Assembly (NCBI RefSeq): GCF_014905175.1
Contig: NC_057791.1
Span: 7,140,492 to 7,204,491, forward strand
Reading direction: 5' to 3'
DNA length: 64,000 bases
Source of the DNA: Aphidius gifuensis
Taxonomy: Eukaryota > Arthropoda > Insecta > Hymenoptera > Braconidae
Shown here: one piece after another, positions 47,446-59,429 of the stretch
Numbering within the stretch: position 1 is the stretch's first letter
Layout: every line of letters begins with the position of its first letter
The notes under the pieces: generated by a model
What the model was told of the DNA's origin: nothing
Seen by the model: the letters and a program-made list of their open reading frames with translations, nothing else
Databases searched by the model: none
Program-made: the position numbers and the translations under genes

Positions 47446-48147
47446 CGGGCCACACGCTTCAACAAACTTTACCAGATCTTTTTTTAAAAATATTTTCACA
47501 GACTGGGATCGTGTCACTAACTCATTCATTTCTATTACACAGTTATGGCTACGATCAGCACGTGGTAAAAAAAGGAAGTCGAGAGAAAGGACAGGATTCC
47601 ATACACAAATATATTACTTTTAAACAGGTGAGTTGATTAATGCTTACTAGTGTAACTGAATCTTCAATATTTACTATCATTATTCTGTTTAGACTGGCAC
47701 TCCTATATACAAATCAAGATGAAGCTGGTGGTCAACCAAAATTGATTGCTGTTAGCCCAAATGAATTAGCGATCAGCTAATACTTTTTATCAATTGATGG
47801 ACATTGTATAATGCTGCCAACAACGGACATTGTTAAAGCAACTGAATATGTTTTAAAAGCACAACATTATTCTCTTAAAATTCAAAGTAAAACGACTAAT
47901 ATTGTTTCAGAAACTTATATCAAAGTAAGTGCATATACAAAAAATTGTAACGAGTCAGATAAGGAATAATTATTATTCTAAATATCATTTTGCAAATACG
48001 ATTTTTTTTTTATTTTTTCTATTTTTACTGATTATCAATATCAATATTACTATTTTTTTTAATCGAGTTGAAATTTTAATATAAACTAGTAGGCCGGACC
48101 CGGCGTTGCCGGGGTAATGCTTATGTCAATATGTTTTATTCTTTTTA

Positions 48148-49050
48148 GTGTTCCGTAGGACACTTATGTTTGCGCTTTTCTGTGACGTTTTGTTATTTCG
48201 AGATTGGCCAAAAGCAATGGTCATATTTATTTCCAATTTTGGGGCCTTATTAAATTTAATATGCCCATTTTTGCACATGGCTCAATTCCAAATATTGACC
48301 GATCGATTCCGGCAATGTTTTAATCGACGACGCTTCATCTGTAGACTCTACGATATTTTTTTCGAATTTTTCAATCGTTTATTTTTTTTTTATTCAACGA
48401 TATGTAATGTCACAAATTGTTTTTTTACAATATTTTTTGAACCGCTGAACCAAATTAGTCAATGTTAAAACAAATTTAGGTTTTTTTTTTTCCAAAAACG
48501 GACATGATGATTTTTTTTACTTTTTGGGCCTTATTATATTTAATATGCCCATTTTTGGACATTGCCCAATTCCAATTATTTACCGATCAATTCCGGCGAT
48601 GTTTTAATCGACGACCCTTCATCTGTAGACTCTATGATATTTTTTTCAAATTTTTCGATCGTTTATTTTTTTTTTTATTCAACGATATGTAGTGTCACAA
48701 ACTGTTTTTTTACAATATTTTTTGAACCGCTGAACTGAATTAGTCGATGTTAAATCAAATTTAGGTTTTTTTTTTTTCCAAAAACGGACATGATATTTTT
48801 TTTTACTTTTTGGGCCTCATTATATTTAATATGCCCATTTTTGGACATGGCCCAATTCCAAATATTGACCGATCAATTCCGGCAATGTTTTAATCGAGGA
48901 CGCTTCATCTGTAGAATCCACGATATTTTTTTCAAATTTTTCGGTCGTTTAATTTTTTTTTTATTCAACGATATTTAGTGTCACAAACTTTTTTTTTTTA
49001 TAATATTTTCGTAAACAGCAAGAAAAAAAATAAAAAATCCTACGGAACAC
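48148..49050. mobile_element. Harbinger-like MITE with internal tandem repeats
   Basis: 13-bp inverted ends GTGTTCCGTAGGA / TCCTACGGAACAC, flanked by TTA (48145-48147 and 49051-49053), as for PIF/Harbinger. Inside are three tandem copies of a unit of roughly 285 bp containing GGCCCAATTCCAAATATTGA and TTCATCTGTAGA. No transposase present. A diverged copy lies at 18640-19095. Confidence 0.83.
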
Positions 49051-49369
49051 TTAGGGTGCACCTTGGGGAACTTGACTATCTTTTTTTTTTTTATTATCGT
49101 TATTTTTCTTCTTAGCAACAGAAACACAAATAATTAAACGAAAAAAACATTTCATACGTATACATGTATAAAGTATACAAATTTATATACAAAAATATAT
49201 AATATACATATAGAATACATACAAATATTATATTGTATAATAAAATATATACAGGTAAGTTTCAAATATTAATACCGTTGGGGCTGGTTACGGTTATGGT
49301 TAGTAATATATTAATCCCATATCGATTAGGCTATTGAAAATAAAAAAGTCAAAAATTCCTAGACAAATA

Positions 49370-50304
49370 CAATTGGACAGTTTTTTCGAATTTTTAATGT
49401 ATTTTTACCACTGAGTATAATATAAAAATATATTTGAAGACTCCTTATCACTTGGTGGATCCACCAGGTTTCAGGTGGTTTTTCAAATTTTTCTTCTTTA
49501 TTTCGATTTGAAAAATAAACACGTTGACCATTTTCGAGATGAACGTGTAAATGTTGAATATTTGGATATCGATCATGTATTTTGAAACCTAGTATCAGCC
49601 AAACTGCCTCATTGCTACTTATATATCTTTCTGATCGATATTCGTTAATTTCATTATTATTTTTATTTTCTATTGAATAAATAGCTTGATCACTCCCTCT
49701 GTGTATATAATGTAAATGAGTCGTATTTAACGTGCTACACTTCTTCTTCATGAAGAAGTTTTTAACACGGTGTGCCTCACGTCTTGCTTTCTGTATTTCC
49801 AACCGTCAACTCCTTACAACTCATTTTGCGACAGTCATGGATGTCGACTTTCGTAATGCGTTCAAACTGTACCCGATTTCTATTATAGCCCAGGGAAACC
49901 ATGAAAAACCTGGGCAGTACAGCCGGCTTGCGCCTACCATTCGATACATGGCGTCGGTGGTCGGGTTCGAACCCGTGACCTCCCTGTCACAAAGCTCGAA
50001 CCTTAACCGCAGTGCCATATCGTTGGCTACCTTTGTGTATATATTTTGATATATACTTTATCGCAACTACTGAACTACATGACTATAATTGAAAGCTTTA
50101 ATTTCGAATTTTTTTTTCATTTTTAGAATGTCTTCGTTGTGTACGTTCACTTTTCTGTTTATGAATTGTATCTAACGTTAACGTTTGTACATCTTCTCGT
50201 GGTTCATCATCATCTTCTTGAATTTAATCATGTGGATCTTTGAATCTTTTTAATCTTTTTCCTAATAATGTTTTTCTTCCAATATTTTGTTTTCTTTTCG
50301 GCAT
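49370..50304 (-). pseudogene. Helitron protein remnants
   Basis: 50304-50110 encodes MPKRKQNIGRKTLLGKRLKR, an in-frame stop, IQEDDDEPREDVQTLTLD and a basic tail; 'MP-K-QNIGRK' is the usual N-terminus of insect Helitron Rep/helicase proteins. 49700-49470 encodes RSERYISSNEAVWLILGFKI then HDRYPNIQHLHVHLENGQRV YF, the conserved Helitron segment 'Y-SA-EA-WRI--F--H---P-V--L-VHL--Q--V-F' downstream of the Rep nuclease. The Rep catalytic motifs and the helicase are absent and a SINE sits between the two pieces. Confidence 0.85.
49709..50030 (-). mobile_element. tRNA-derived SINE, copy 1
   Basis: Minus-strand copy starting GCCAACGATATGGCACTGCG and ending GTAGCACGTTAAA. It has a tRNA-like head with A-box-like TGGCACTGCGGTTAAGG and B-box GGTTCGAACCC. 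Flanked by the 12-bp duplication CTCTGTGTATAT / CTTTGTGTATAT (49697-49708, 50031-50042; one mismatch). It is inserted in the Helitron coding region. Confidence 0.85.
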
Positions 50305-50499
50305 ATTAATCACTTATTTGTAAAATGACATGTCAGTTATAAGAGATAATTTTATGCAAATCAAATGATTGTCTTTTTTTTTGAAACATACAGCTTACTT
50401 CAAATAAGAATAAAATTATTAAATCAATAAAAATTTTCTAAAAAAAATATTTTCCAATAGATGTAATTATTCTAATATCCAATTCACCTTTTTTTGAAC

Positions 50500-51400
50500 T
50501 TGGAACATCAGGGAATATTTTTAAGTTTTTATTATCATAGATTCTGAACATCAAGGAAAAATCATTTATTATGTTCATATTTCCAAATAAACCTAAATGT
50601 ACGTAACTCGAAATAGAGTTGTAACCCTCACATTATAAAAATAACGATTGTCATCGGTAATTATAAGAGAGATCATATTTTCCGAAAAACCAAAGTAATC
50701 AGGTTTTTTTAAACAACCTTAGTACATCAGGAAATATTTTCAATTTTTTATTATCGTAAATTCTGAACATCAACGAAAAAAGATTTATTATGTTCATATT
50801 GCCAAATAGACCTAAATGTACGTTATTCACAAAATAGTTGGAATTGTTCTCATTATAAAAATAACGTTTGTCATCGGTAATTATAAGAGAGTCAAAATAT
50901 GACAATTCGATAACCTCAAATGAAATCTCAAAAATTGCGTAAAATCTGAACGTCAAGAAAAAAACATTTATTATGTTCATATTTCTAAATAGACCTAAAT
51001 GTATATAACCCGAAAAATAGTTGTAACTGTCTCATTATAAAAATATCGATTGTCATCGGTAATTATAAGAAAGAAAAAATATGCCAACTTAATAACCTCC
51101 ATTAAAATGTTGGAATTTTTCAAAATTTTTTGTAAATCGAAAAATATTCTATTCATCTTATCAACAGCGATCATATTTTCCAGTAAACCAAAGTATTCAG
51201 CTTTTTTTTAACACTCTTAGTACATCAGGAAATATTTTCAATTTTTTATTATCGTAAATTCTGAACATCAACAAAAAAAAATTTATTATGTTCATATTTC
51301 CAAATAGACCTGAATGTAAGTTACTCGAAAAAAAGTTAAAACTTTCTTCTTGACTGAAAAATAAAATTGTCATCGGTAATTATAAGAGAGGGCAAATATG
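50500..51400. repeat. Degenerate tandem repeat inside the Helitron
   Basis: A unit of roughly 215-280 bp recurs at about 50506, 50722, 50910 and 51221, with a partial copy at 51761. Shared blocks include ACATCAGGAAATATTTTCAA, TTATTATGTTCATATTTCCA and GTCATCGGTAATTATAAGAG. Confidence 0.85.
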
Positions 51401-51999
51401 TTGCTAACGTTAATTTATGTTCGGGTGTTCCATTATAATTTGTTTTGAATAAATTTTAATTTCAACGTTCAATTGTTTTTTGTTTTTTTTTTCTCTTTGA
51501 ATTTTTTTTGTTTTTTTTTTTAATGTCGTTGATTTTCGTTGCCAAGGAAAGTTTATAAATTAAGAAAGATTAGGATACATAATTGACGTTTTATACACAT
51601 CATGAATCGCCAAATTTTCAAAGTTTTTTTTTTATAATATTTTTATTATTGTTTTTAACATTTATTAATAATTTCTTTCCTTTAAATTAGACATGTTGCG
51701 ATACGACTTTCAATAATAGATATATTTTATTTAAATTCGATCAAAACTTGAATCTACTCATTTTGAAAAAAATTCATTATGTTCATATTTCCAAATAGAC
51801 CTGAATGTAAGTAATTCGAAATATACTTTCAGCTTTCAATTGTTTTTTTTTATAATGTTGTTGATTTTATGTTGCCAAGCAAGATTTGTGATTCAAGAAA
51901 GTTAAGATACATAATTGGTATACACAATTGAAAATAAATAAATAAATAAAATAAATATATGATAAATTATTCTCAAAGAATTTATAGTTTAATTTTATC

Positions 52000-52375
52000 C
52001 TTGGATATTTCCGGATTTCTCATGATTTCTCCGGATTTTCTACGCAATTGAGACTTCCGAAGATATTATTCCGGAGTTTTTTCGGGTTTTCTCCGGATTT
52101 TTTCAGAAAAAATTTCTTTTTTATTTTTCGTATGTAAACTCTTATTTCAACTTTTTCTTATTAATTTTTTCATTTTTTTGTGTTTGTTTTTTTAAGTCAA
52201 AATTCCGGAAAGAATCCGGAGATATTATAGAAATAGTCTGGAGATTACTCCGTAAATATCTCCGGAAGTCTCAATTACGTAGAAAATCCAGAGAAATCCG
52301 GATTGAGTCCGGAGAAATCCGGAGTAAGTCCGGAAAAATCCAGAAAAATCCGGAGAGATTATTTCTACCAGGGTA
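52000..52375. repeat. Inverted TCCGGA-rich repeat
   Basis: Left part reads TTTCTCCGGATTTTCTACGC, AATTGAGACTTCCG and TTTTCTCCGGATTTTTTC; right part reads CGGAAGTCTCAATTACGTAG and AAATCCGGAG repeatedly. Forms a long imperfect hairpin within the Helitron. Confidence 0.7.
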
Positions 52376-52714
52376 CGTAATGATTTTCTTTGATTCATAT
52401 GTGAAAAAGGGAAATTAATTATGTCATTATCCGAACATGTAATTGTATGTTCTTTCTGTCAATCTATGATCCCTAATATTGACAATAAACAACTTAAATA
52501 AGATTTTGAATTTACAAATAGATCATTCGAATAATTGTAATTCAGGACCTTTTTTCACTCATTCTGCATATCACGGCATTATTAAATCTTTTGATTATAT
52601 TTGCCAAACTTGTCTTACATCTCTATCAATTATCGATGCATAATAAATAAAACTTTATACTGGTTGATTCATTACACAATCAATTTAATTTAAGTATTAA
52701 TTATACGTCCGATC

Positions 52715-53010
52715 TGATAAAAAAAAACCCCAGGAGTTAATTCTACATCCTGGTGAACCGAAAACGAACATTATAAAATAATGCAATATTTCTAATTTTA
52801 ATTCTTGATAAAATATACTGTTTAATCGAAAAAAAACCCAGGAGATGATGAAAGAATCAAATCTCTACATCCTGGTGAACCGAAAACCAACATTATAAAA
52901 TAATACAATATTATTCTAAATTGAGTTCTCGATAAAATATACTGTTTAATCAAAAAAACCCAGGAGATGATGAAAAAATTCAATTTCCACATCCTGGGAA
53001 ACCGGAAGCC
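52715..53010. repeat. Tandem repeat, ~105-bp unit
   Basis: Three copies of a unit containing AAACCCAGGAGATGATGAAA, CTACATCCTGGTGAACCGAA and AAATATACTGTTTAATC. The repeated CCAGGAG and TCCTGG motifs pair with each other. Confidence 0.85.
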
Positions 53011-53311
53011 AGCAATACAAACGAATGTAATATTTTTAATATCCCCTTTTTTGGAAAAATATAATTTTTAGTTAAAATAATATTAACATAATAAGAAAAA
53101 TCTCGAAGAAAAATAGAAAAATCATTTTGACCTCCTGGTGATCGTAAAAAGTAACCTGGGTGATATTTTCGTTGACTTAAACCCTCCTGAGCTCAAACTG
53201 AAAATCTAAGTTAAATTTCATGTAAATCGGACCGATAGTTTGCGTAAAACTGCGTTTCCAAGGATCCGGCCATGTCTTTTTATTATATAGATTAATATTA
53301 AGCAAAATAAT

Positions 53312-53617
53312 AACCAACGATATGGCACTGCGGTAACGGTTCGGGCTTTGAGACAGGAGGTCTCGAGTTCGATCCCGACCACCGACGCCATGTATCGAGT
53401 GATAGGCGCAAGCCGGCTGTACTGCCCAGGTTTTTCATGGTTTCCCTGGGCTATAATAGGAATCGGGTACAGTTTGAACGCATTACAAAGTCGACATCCA
53501 TGTCTGTCGCAAAAATGAGTTGTAGGAATTGACGGTTGGAAAATGTTTAAAGAAGGAGAGGCACCGTGCAAGAAACTTCCTAATAAGAAGTATAGCACGT
53601 TAAACAATTCATTTTTT
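53312..53617 (+). mobile_element. tRNA-derived SINE, copy 2 (full length)
   Basis: 306 bp starting AACCAACGATATGGCACTGC and ending TAGCACGTTAAACAATTC with a T-run, flanked by an exact 15-bp duplication ATTAAGCAAAATAAT (53297-53311 and 53618-53632). B-box GAGTTCGATCC. It is close to copy 1 in sequence but inverted, and starts 21 bp beyond the Helitron end. Confidence 0.92.
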
Positions 53618-53898
53618 ATTAAGCAAAATAATATTTTAAAAAATTCAAAGGTTGGTGCATATACGAAAAATACTAGCAAGTTAGTTCTTGTTTTTTTAAA
53701 TATAATTTTTTATCTGGTTTTTTTTTCATATCATAGAAACAAGACTGATGTCTTGAATTTTTATTAACAGATATACATATATTATATATTAAAACAATTA
53801 ATCTTTATTCAATTTTGATATGAATAGATAATCAGAATAGATTTATACTAATACTGTTATCATGATATATTATTTCGAGGGTTTTAATAAGCAAGAAA

Positions 53899-55460
53899 AT
53901 GACTTTTTCATGCTATATATGTAATTTCCAAACATCCATAATTAATGTTATGTTTCAACATTCACGTAAACAACATATGTTAATTGAATGCCTAAAGCTT
54001 CTCCTACGTTGTTGTCTAGGATGTCCTGCCAGTTTTAGAACTTACAATGGTCTTCGGAAGCATTTAAGAACTTGTAATAATATTATAAGAAAACAATCAA
54101 CAGAATGTAACGATGTATATGAATCTGAAAATATATCAAACAATTTTCATATTATTGTTGATGAACCAATTGAAGGTCTTGATGAAGATGAGATAAATAA
54201 TGAAGGGCTAATAACGAGAGAAAATATATCAATCTATGTCATGACCCTTTACTCATTAGGATTATCTGATACAGTAATAGATAAAATTGTGGCAACTACG
54301 TGTGAGATTGGTGAACTAGTTTTAGATAATTTAGTATGTAATTCAACTCTTGAACATCGACAAAATATTTAAGATCAATTTAAATACCCTTTTCGTAAAA
54401 TACTGAATAAATACGGTCGTGAAAAAATTTTTCAACAATCTAAAATAGTAGAGCCAGTACGTAAAGCACATGGAACTCGGACAGACAAAAAATTTGATAG
54501 TCAAACAGGGTCTTACCAACAAAATATTGTTACAAGTACTTTTACTTATCTACCATTACTAGACACTTTATCATTTCTATTAAATGAAAAGAACTATTAT
54601 AATCTTTTTAATTTAGAAGAATCAAAAAATGATGTTTATTTAAACTTCAGAGATGGTGGTGTCTTTAAAAATAGTGTTTTTATTCAACAAAATTAAAATG
54701 CTGTACAAATACAATTATATTATGATGAGTTTAAGGTATGTAATCCATCAGGAAGTAAAACTGGAATCCATAAAATAGGAGCATTTTATTTTTGTATTAA
54801 CAATCTACGTGCATATTTAAATTCAAATTCAAATAATATTCATTTATTAGCTTTATGTTATAATCTTGACGTTAAACAGCATGGCATATATCCAACATTA
54901 AAAGTAATAGTAGAAGATAAAAAAATTTTAGAAAACACTGGCGTTTTTATCAAAACATTAAATTATTATTCAAAAGGTACACTTGTGTCTTTGACATTTG
55001 ATAACTTAGCTGGAGCTGTATTATTTGGCATGAATGAATCATTCAATTCAATTAACTACTGTAGAATTTGTACTAGTGCTGAAGCTAAAGAAGCTTCAAC
55101 CGAAAATCAGTCTTTATTGAGAACGGAAAGTTTTTCTGTTCTAGTTAATCAACATAAATATGTAAAAACAAAATTAAATACTTTAAATTTTCAAGGGGTA
55201 AAGAAATATTTTATTCCTTGTGATAATCCAACAGTTGATTACATGATTTTCTTGAGGCAATTTGTCAAAGATCTGCCAAATTATTTTTTTTATTTTTTAC
55301 TAGCAATGATATTGTATAAACCAAAATCAAAAGCCTTTACGTCATTATTTAATTTTTCCAACTAGACCCAAAGCAACGTCTTGTCGTTGTTGTTGATTAA
55401 TTAATGGAGCAACTTCTTGACGATGTTGTTGAACTGGTATATAATAATTTTGTTAAAAAA
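53899..55460 (+). pseudogene. EnSpm/CACTA-like transposase with N-terminal zinc finger (locus 1)
   Basis: Starts MTFSCYICNF and contains C2H2-like zinc-finger spacing (CYICNFQTSIINVMFQHSRKQH; CCLGCPASFRTYNGLRKHLR). A helical region (LSDTVIDKIVATTCEIGELV) leads to KYPFRKILNKYGREK. Then come TSTFTYLPLLDTLSFLLN, YLNFRDGGVFKN, VQIQLYYDEFKVCNPSGSKT, HKIGAFYFCINNL and LVSLTFDNLAGAVLFGMNES with a CRIC motif. This series matches the N-terminal half of animal EnSpm-type transposases ('YVPILD', 'D-F-CNPLGS--K-HK-G-----L', 'D-LA----GG----F', 'CR-C'). Stops occur at about 54370 and 54694 and the C-terminal half is largely deleted; the end reads KPLRHYLIFPTR and QLLDDVVELVYNN. Confidence 0.75.
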
Positions 55461-55529
55461 TAAAAACCAAATACATTTTGGTAAGTAGTAGTAAGGAGTA
55501 TGTATGTTATAAATAAATTAACAATTTTC

Positions 55530-56300
55530 ATTAATTTTGCAGCAATATTTGCCATAATTAATTGATATAGATATGAAAATATTGCTGAAAAAATAATTTA
55601 GATTACGACTTAATTTATTTGGTTATCAACGTTTGCCATAATGAATGAGTTGAATAGCTATTGGCAAATGTTGCTGGAGAAAGAATGTAACCAAAAAAAT
55701 TAATTTATAATCTAGATTAATTCCACAGCAATATATTATATATCAAATTCAAATTATTGTGTCAAATAATTAAGGCAAATGTTGCTAAGGAAAGAATGTG
55801 ATCGAAAAAATATTGCTCAGAACTTGACTCAGACTACGAATTTATTTATTTGATCACATTCTTTCCTTAGCAACATTTGCCATAACTAATAATTAAAAAT
55901 CTATTCGCAAATGTTGCTAAGAAAAGGATGTGATCAAATAAATAAATTCGTAGTCTGAGTAAAGTTCTGAGCAATATTTTTTCGAACACATTGTTTCCTT
56001 AGCAACATTAATTCCTCAGCCATTTGGCACAATAATTTTCTATTCAATATAGAAAATATTGCTGAAAATCAATCTGGACCGAGAATTAATTTATTTGGCT
56101 ACCTTCTTTCTTTAGCAACATTTGCTTTTTAATTGAATAATTATGGAAAATGTTGGTAAAGAAAGAATGTGACTAAATAAATTAATCCATAGTCTAAACA
56201 AATTTCTCAGCAATATTCTCTATATTAAATTAAAATTATTGTGTCAAATAGCTAAGGAATTGATCTAAACTAATAATCAATTTATTGGGTATTCTTTTTT
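55530..56300. repeat. Array of nested inverted repeats (TTGCTAAGGAAAGAATGTGA)
   Basis: The motif GGCAAATGTTGCTAAGGAAAGAATGTGATC occurs repeatedly in both orientations together with GAGCAATATT and GTAGTCTGAGT blocks. The segment 55774-55885 is palindromic and is itself repeated inverted at about 55905-56010. It lies downstream of EnSpm locus 1 and may be its subterminal repeat region. Confidence 0.8.
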
Positions 56301-56792
56301 TTTCTACTATATAGTATTCTACTATATACTCAAAAAAAAGACTAAATTAGAAATTGGGAGATATTCATCAATAGTCATGTCTCCTAAACTGAAATTCCAC
56401 CACTTTTGTTCGAAGTTTCGAAAAAAATCATGGGGGTGTATTTGAGGGTGGGAAATCGATTGGTAGTAGGGAAAAATCGCGGGAAAATTTTTTTTGGGGG
56501 GGGGGGGGAATAAGAAGGGTTAGTTTTTTGAATACTGTACAGGCTATGGGTCAGAGGGGAAAATAGTTCAAGTAAAAAATGTAGGGAATTAAATAATCTA
56601 AATTTTAAGTGTCTATAGTTTTTCGCGTAGATTGAAGGGTTAAAGGGGGCATCGCGGTTGAAATATTTTAAAAATCGTGAAAATCAAACCAAGGGGGATC
56701 TTGAATGAGGGTCGCCGTCTCTGCTTTGTTCGATGCTTCGTAGCTTGAGTTCCGGGAATTTGAGCCAATAATGATAACTAAAATAAATTAAA
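56300..56792. other. Non-coding DNA with a G-run
   Basis: No gene. Less AT-rich than average, with a (G)13 run near 56496-56508 preceded by a T-run. Confidence 0.4.
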
Positions 56793-56795
56793 ATG

Positions 56796-57255
<460 letters not shown>

Positions 57256-57257
57256 TA

Positions 57258-59217
57258 TTACTTATTACTTATGGAACTGAAACCACTATAACTATCTCGA
57301 CATTGATAACTTTTTTGATGGTCCTGGTATTCTTGATAATAATTTTGTTGTGAAAAGCTATTTGACCATTCGTTCGTGATGTTCAATGATAAATTATCAG
57401 ATAAACCTGGTGAACACTGAGTTGAGTTGATCGAAGGTGAATCGATACAAGGTACAACAGATGAAGTTAATGGTTCTAAAGTGGACACAGAAAGTAGACT
57501 CGTTGAAGCTGCTGGTTGAGAATTTTCACCAATTGAATCTACTGACGTTGTTGATATTGGAATTGGTGAGGGTTGTATGCTCAACAAAAGAGTGTCTGAA
57601 TCTATGGTAGAAAATTTTTTACTGCGTCTATAACACAGTTGATTCACTACTTTATTAAAATCATCAGCTGACGCCCTTTTTTTTTCTCTTGATTGTCTTA
57701 CACTCTTATTGACTTTCTTCTTCACGGGTGTCTATATCTCCTTCCTTGTTGTGTGATTTTTTTTTATTGCTGTTTTTCAGGCAGTAGGCTACAAAATATT
57801 AAATAATTTACTACAATGGTTATTTTGCTTTTTTTTTATGAATTGAATTTTATTCTAATTGAATACTTATTATTATAAAATTATTCCTACCTCGTACTGC
57901 AGCTCGAATTTCTATTGGAATACCTTTTGTCTTTCTTGAACCACAAGCAGTATACTCTCCCAAGTTTTCTTCTCCTATCAAGTGAATTTAAAGTGTTCTT
58001 ATCATCTTATTTCGGTTTTGGCACCAATCTGTTTTTATTACAGATAATATATCTGCATGAATCCAGCAATCTATACCCTCAATGAGTTGAATCTAAAAAG
58101 TTGTAAAGTTTTCTGTTAATCTACAATTTACAACATTATATCAATGAAATTTACCTTTCCAGCACCTCTTTTTTTCCAATGAGATAGTCCAGTGCTACTT
58201 CCAGTATTAACTTCGGTACTGAGATGTTTTTTATCCTGAATTAAATTTGATGCCAACAACATTTTTATCTTTGCTAGCTCTATCTCTATTTTATCAACTG
58301 CATCTGGAAAACGTATTAATAAAAATAAATAACATTGATTAAATAAATTTGATTATAAAATTTAATCATAACTGGTACCTTCAACAGTTGAAAGAACATC
58401 GATTGAGTCAACTTCTTGCATGGTACTACTTGAAGGTGGTTCAATGTCTTTGTTATTGTGATGATTCGTCACTGGAATGATATCTGGTATATCTTTTTCT
58501 CCATTCGACTCGTCGTTTGCTCCAGGTATACATATCACTGGATCCATTTGTTCAGATGATTCGTCAACACGTTGAAGACAACTTGGTTGTTCAGTTGAAC
58601 AAGCCTAGATTTGATCATTATATTCAGTGACTGATCTTTCACGATCCTTTTTTGAAGCTTGCTTCACGTTTTTCATATCACCAGCATTGACATTATTTCT
58701 CAATCTACCAATTTTTGATTGGCTAGATGATCTATCAAGTATCATGTTCCCATCAGCGTCAAGTCAATTCTTATCAATTGTGTCTACTTTGCAAAGCAGA
58801 TTATGCTTTGTACCTATTCAACAAATACAATAAAAGCGTTAACGTTAAAACTAGTTGATAATTAATTGAATACTTACTACTTGTCTGGAGAATTATCCCA
58901 TCAACACTTTTGTGTTTTATTTTTATTGACACTTTAGACTTGGCCACGAATTCTTTTGATTTTGTTTCCTCATCAACAGGTCAGGCCCATTGTATTTGTC
59001 CTCTTGGTACAACAAATGGTTTTTTCACTTCTTTTTCACAATAAATCAACCCATAAGCTAGATTCATTTTGGAATTTTCTTTTGAGGAAAAAAAAAAAAA
59101 ATCTACTTGTTGAAGGCTTTCAAAGGTTATGTTTGAAATATCACAAGGCCCACGTTTAAAAGCAAATATAATAAATTTTAAAGTAGGTGAATACAATTTA
59201 TTGTAATCAAAATTCAA
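57258..59217 (-). pseudogene. BEN-domain-like gene (copy 2), head-to-head with the EnSpm transposase
   Basis: Minus-strand exon chain. 59217-58981 contains MNLAYGLIYCEKEVKKPFVV then PRGQIQWA and a stop, followed in frame by PVDEETKSKEFVAKSKVSIK. 58830-58362 is acidic/Ser-rich linker (DPVICIPGANDESNGEKDIP). 58300-57895 reads IELAKIKMLLASNLIQDKKH, GIDCWIHADILSVIKTDWCQ, NRNKMIRTL, a stop, then GEENLGEYTACGSRKTKGIP, homologous to copy 1 and similar to the start of a BEN domain. 57725-57258 is a basic patch (KKKVNKSVRQSREKKRA) and a Ser/Thr-rich tail. At least three stops disable it. BEN proteins commonly act as DNA-binding factors; a role as the element's accessory DNA-binding protein is inferred from the head-to-head position. 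Confidence 0.55.
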
Positions 59218-59429
59218 AATATTATTGACACACTGATATTTTATATTTTTTAATATTGATTTTTGATTCTTTTCTTTAAATTATTAACATAACTTTACAA
59301 CTAGCTGTCAGTACCCACAGGCTAGTCAGTACTCAGTGTAGTTGAGTAAGGTTAGTTTTTTTAAACTACATAGTATTTTCTAATACAAAAAACAAGTTGT
59401 AGTTTTATTAATCAAACTAATAATTAATT
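59218..59429. promoter_or_regulatory. Shared upstream region of the divergent pair
   Basis: About 212 bp separates the BEN-like gene (minus) from the EnSpm transposase start (plus). It contains direct repeats CAGTACCCACAGGCTAGTCAGTACTCAG. No TATA box can be assigned with confidence; a bidirectional promoter is inferred from layout only. Confidence 0.4.

Larger units (their letters stand above)
44323..47935 (+). pseudogene. Remnant of an unnamed arthropod/cnidarian gene family
   Basis: Plus-strand exon-like pieces in consistent order: KLRKILESNNLGKTILEDYE and TMKARRDLIKVIVNDLL (44323-44490); ECFFNPADGKGYTL (about 45778-45820); ETDLIKDAINFMKYATPERK (about 45930); DWDRVTNSFISITQLWL (about 47505); and YFLSIDGHCIMLPTTDIVKA (about 47780-47840). 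I recall uncharacterised proteins with this layout (an N-terminal helical 'GK-ILE-YEK-G-L----R--LV-I-V' segment, a central 'W--T---R' segment and a C-terminal 'IDG----' segment), often multicopy and TE-like, but I cannot name them. A solo LTR and a foldback repeat interrupt it. Confidence 0.4.
48086..53291 (-). mobile_element. Helitron, 5.2 kb
   Basis: On the minus strand the element starts TCTATATAATAAAAAGACAT (53291) and ends with the hairpin CCCCGGCAACGCCGGG, a 9-bp spacer and CTAG (48086). It is inserted between A (53292) and T (48085), as Helitrons require. Two coding remnants in the right orientation confirm it: the N-terminal exon (50304-50110) and a Rep/helicase-linked segment (49700-49370). 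It is much shorter than an autonomous Helitron and is filled with nested repeats, so it is non-autonomous. Confidence 0.85.

Noticed and set aside
49821..50049. Coding frames and a possible tRNA gene over the GGTTCGAACCC block
   Set aside because: The block is the Pol III promoter of a SINE with a target duplication; no proper tRNA cloverleaf, and the frames are read-through of the SINE.
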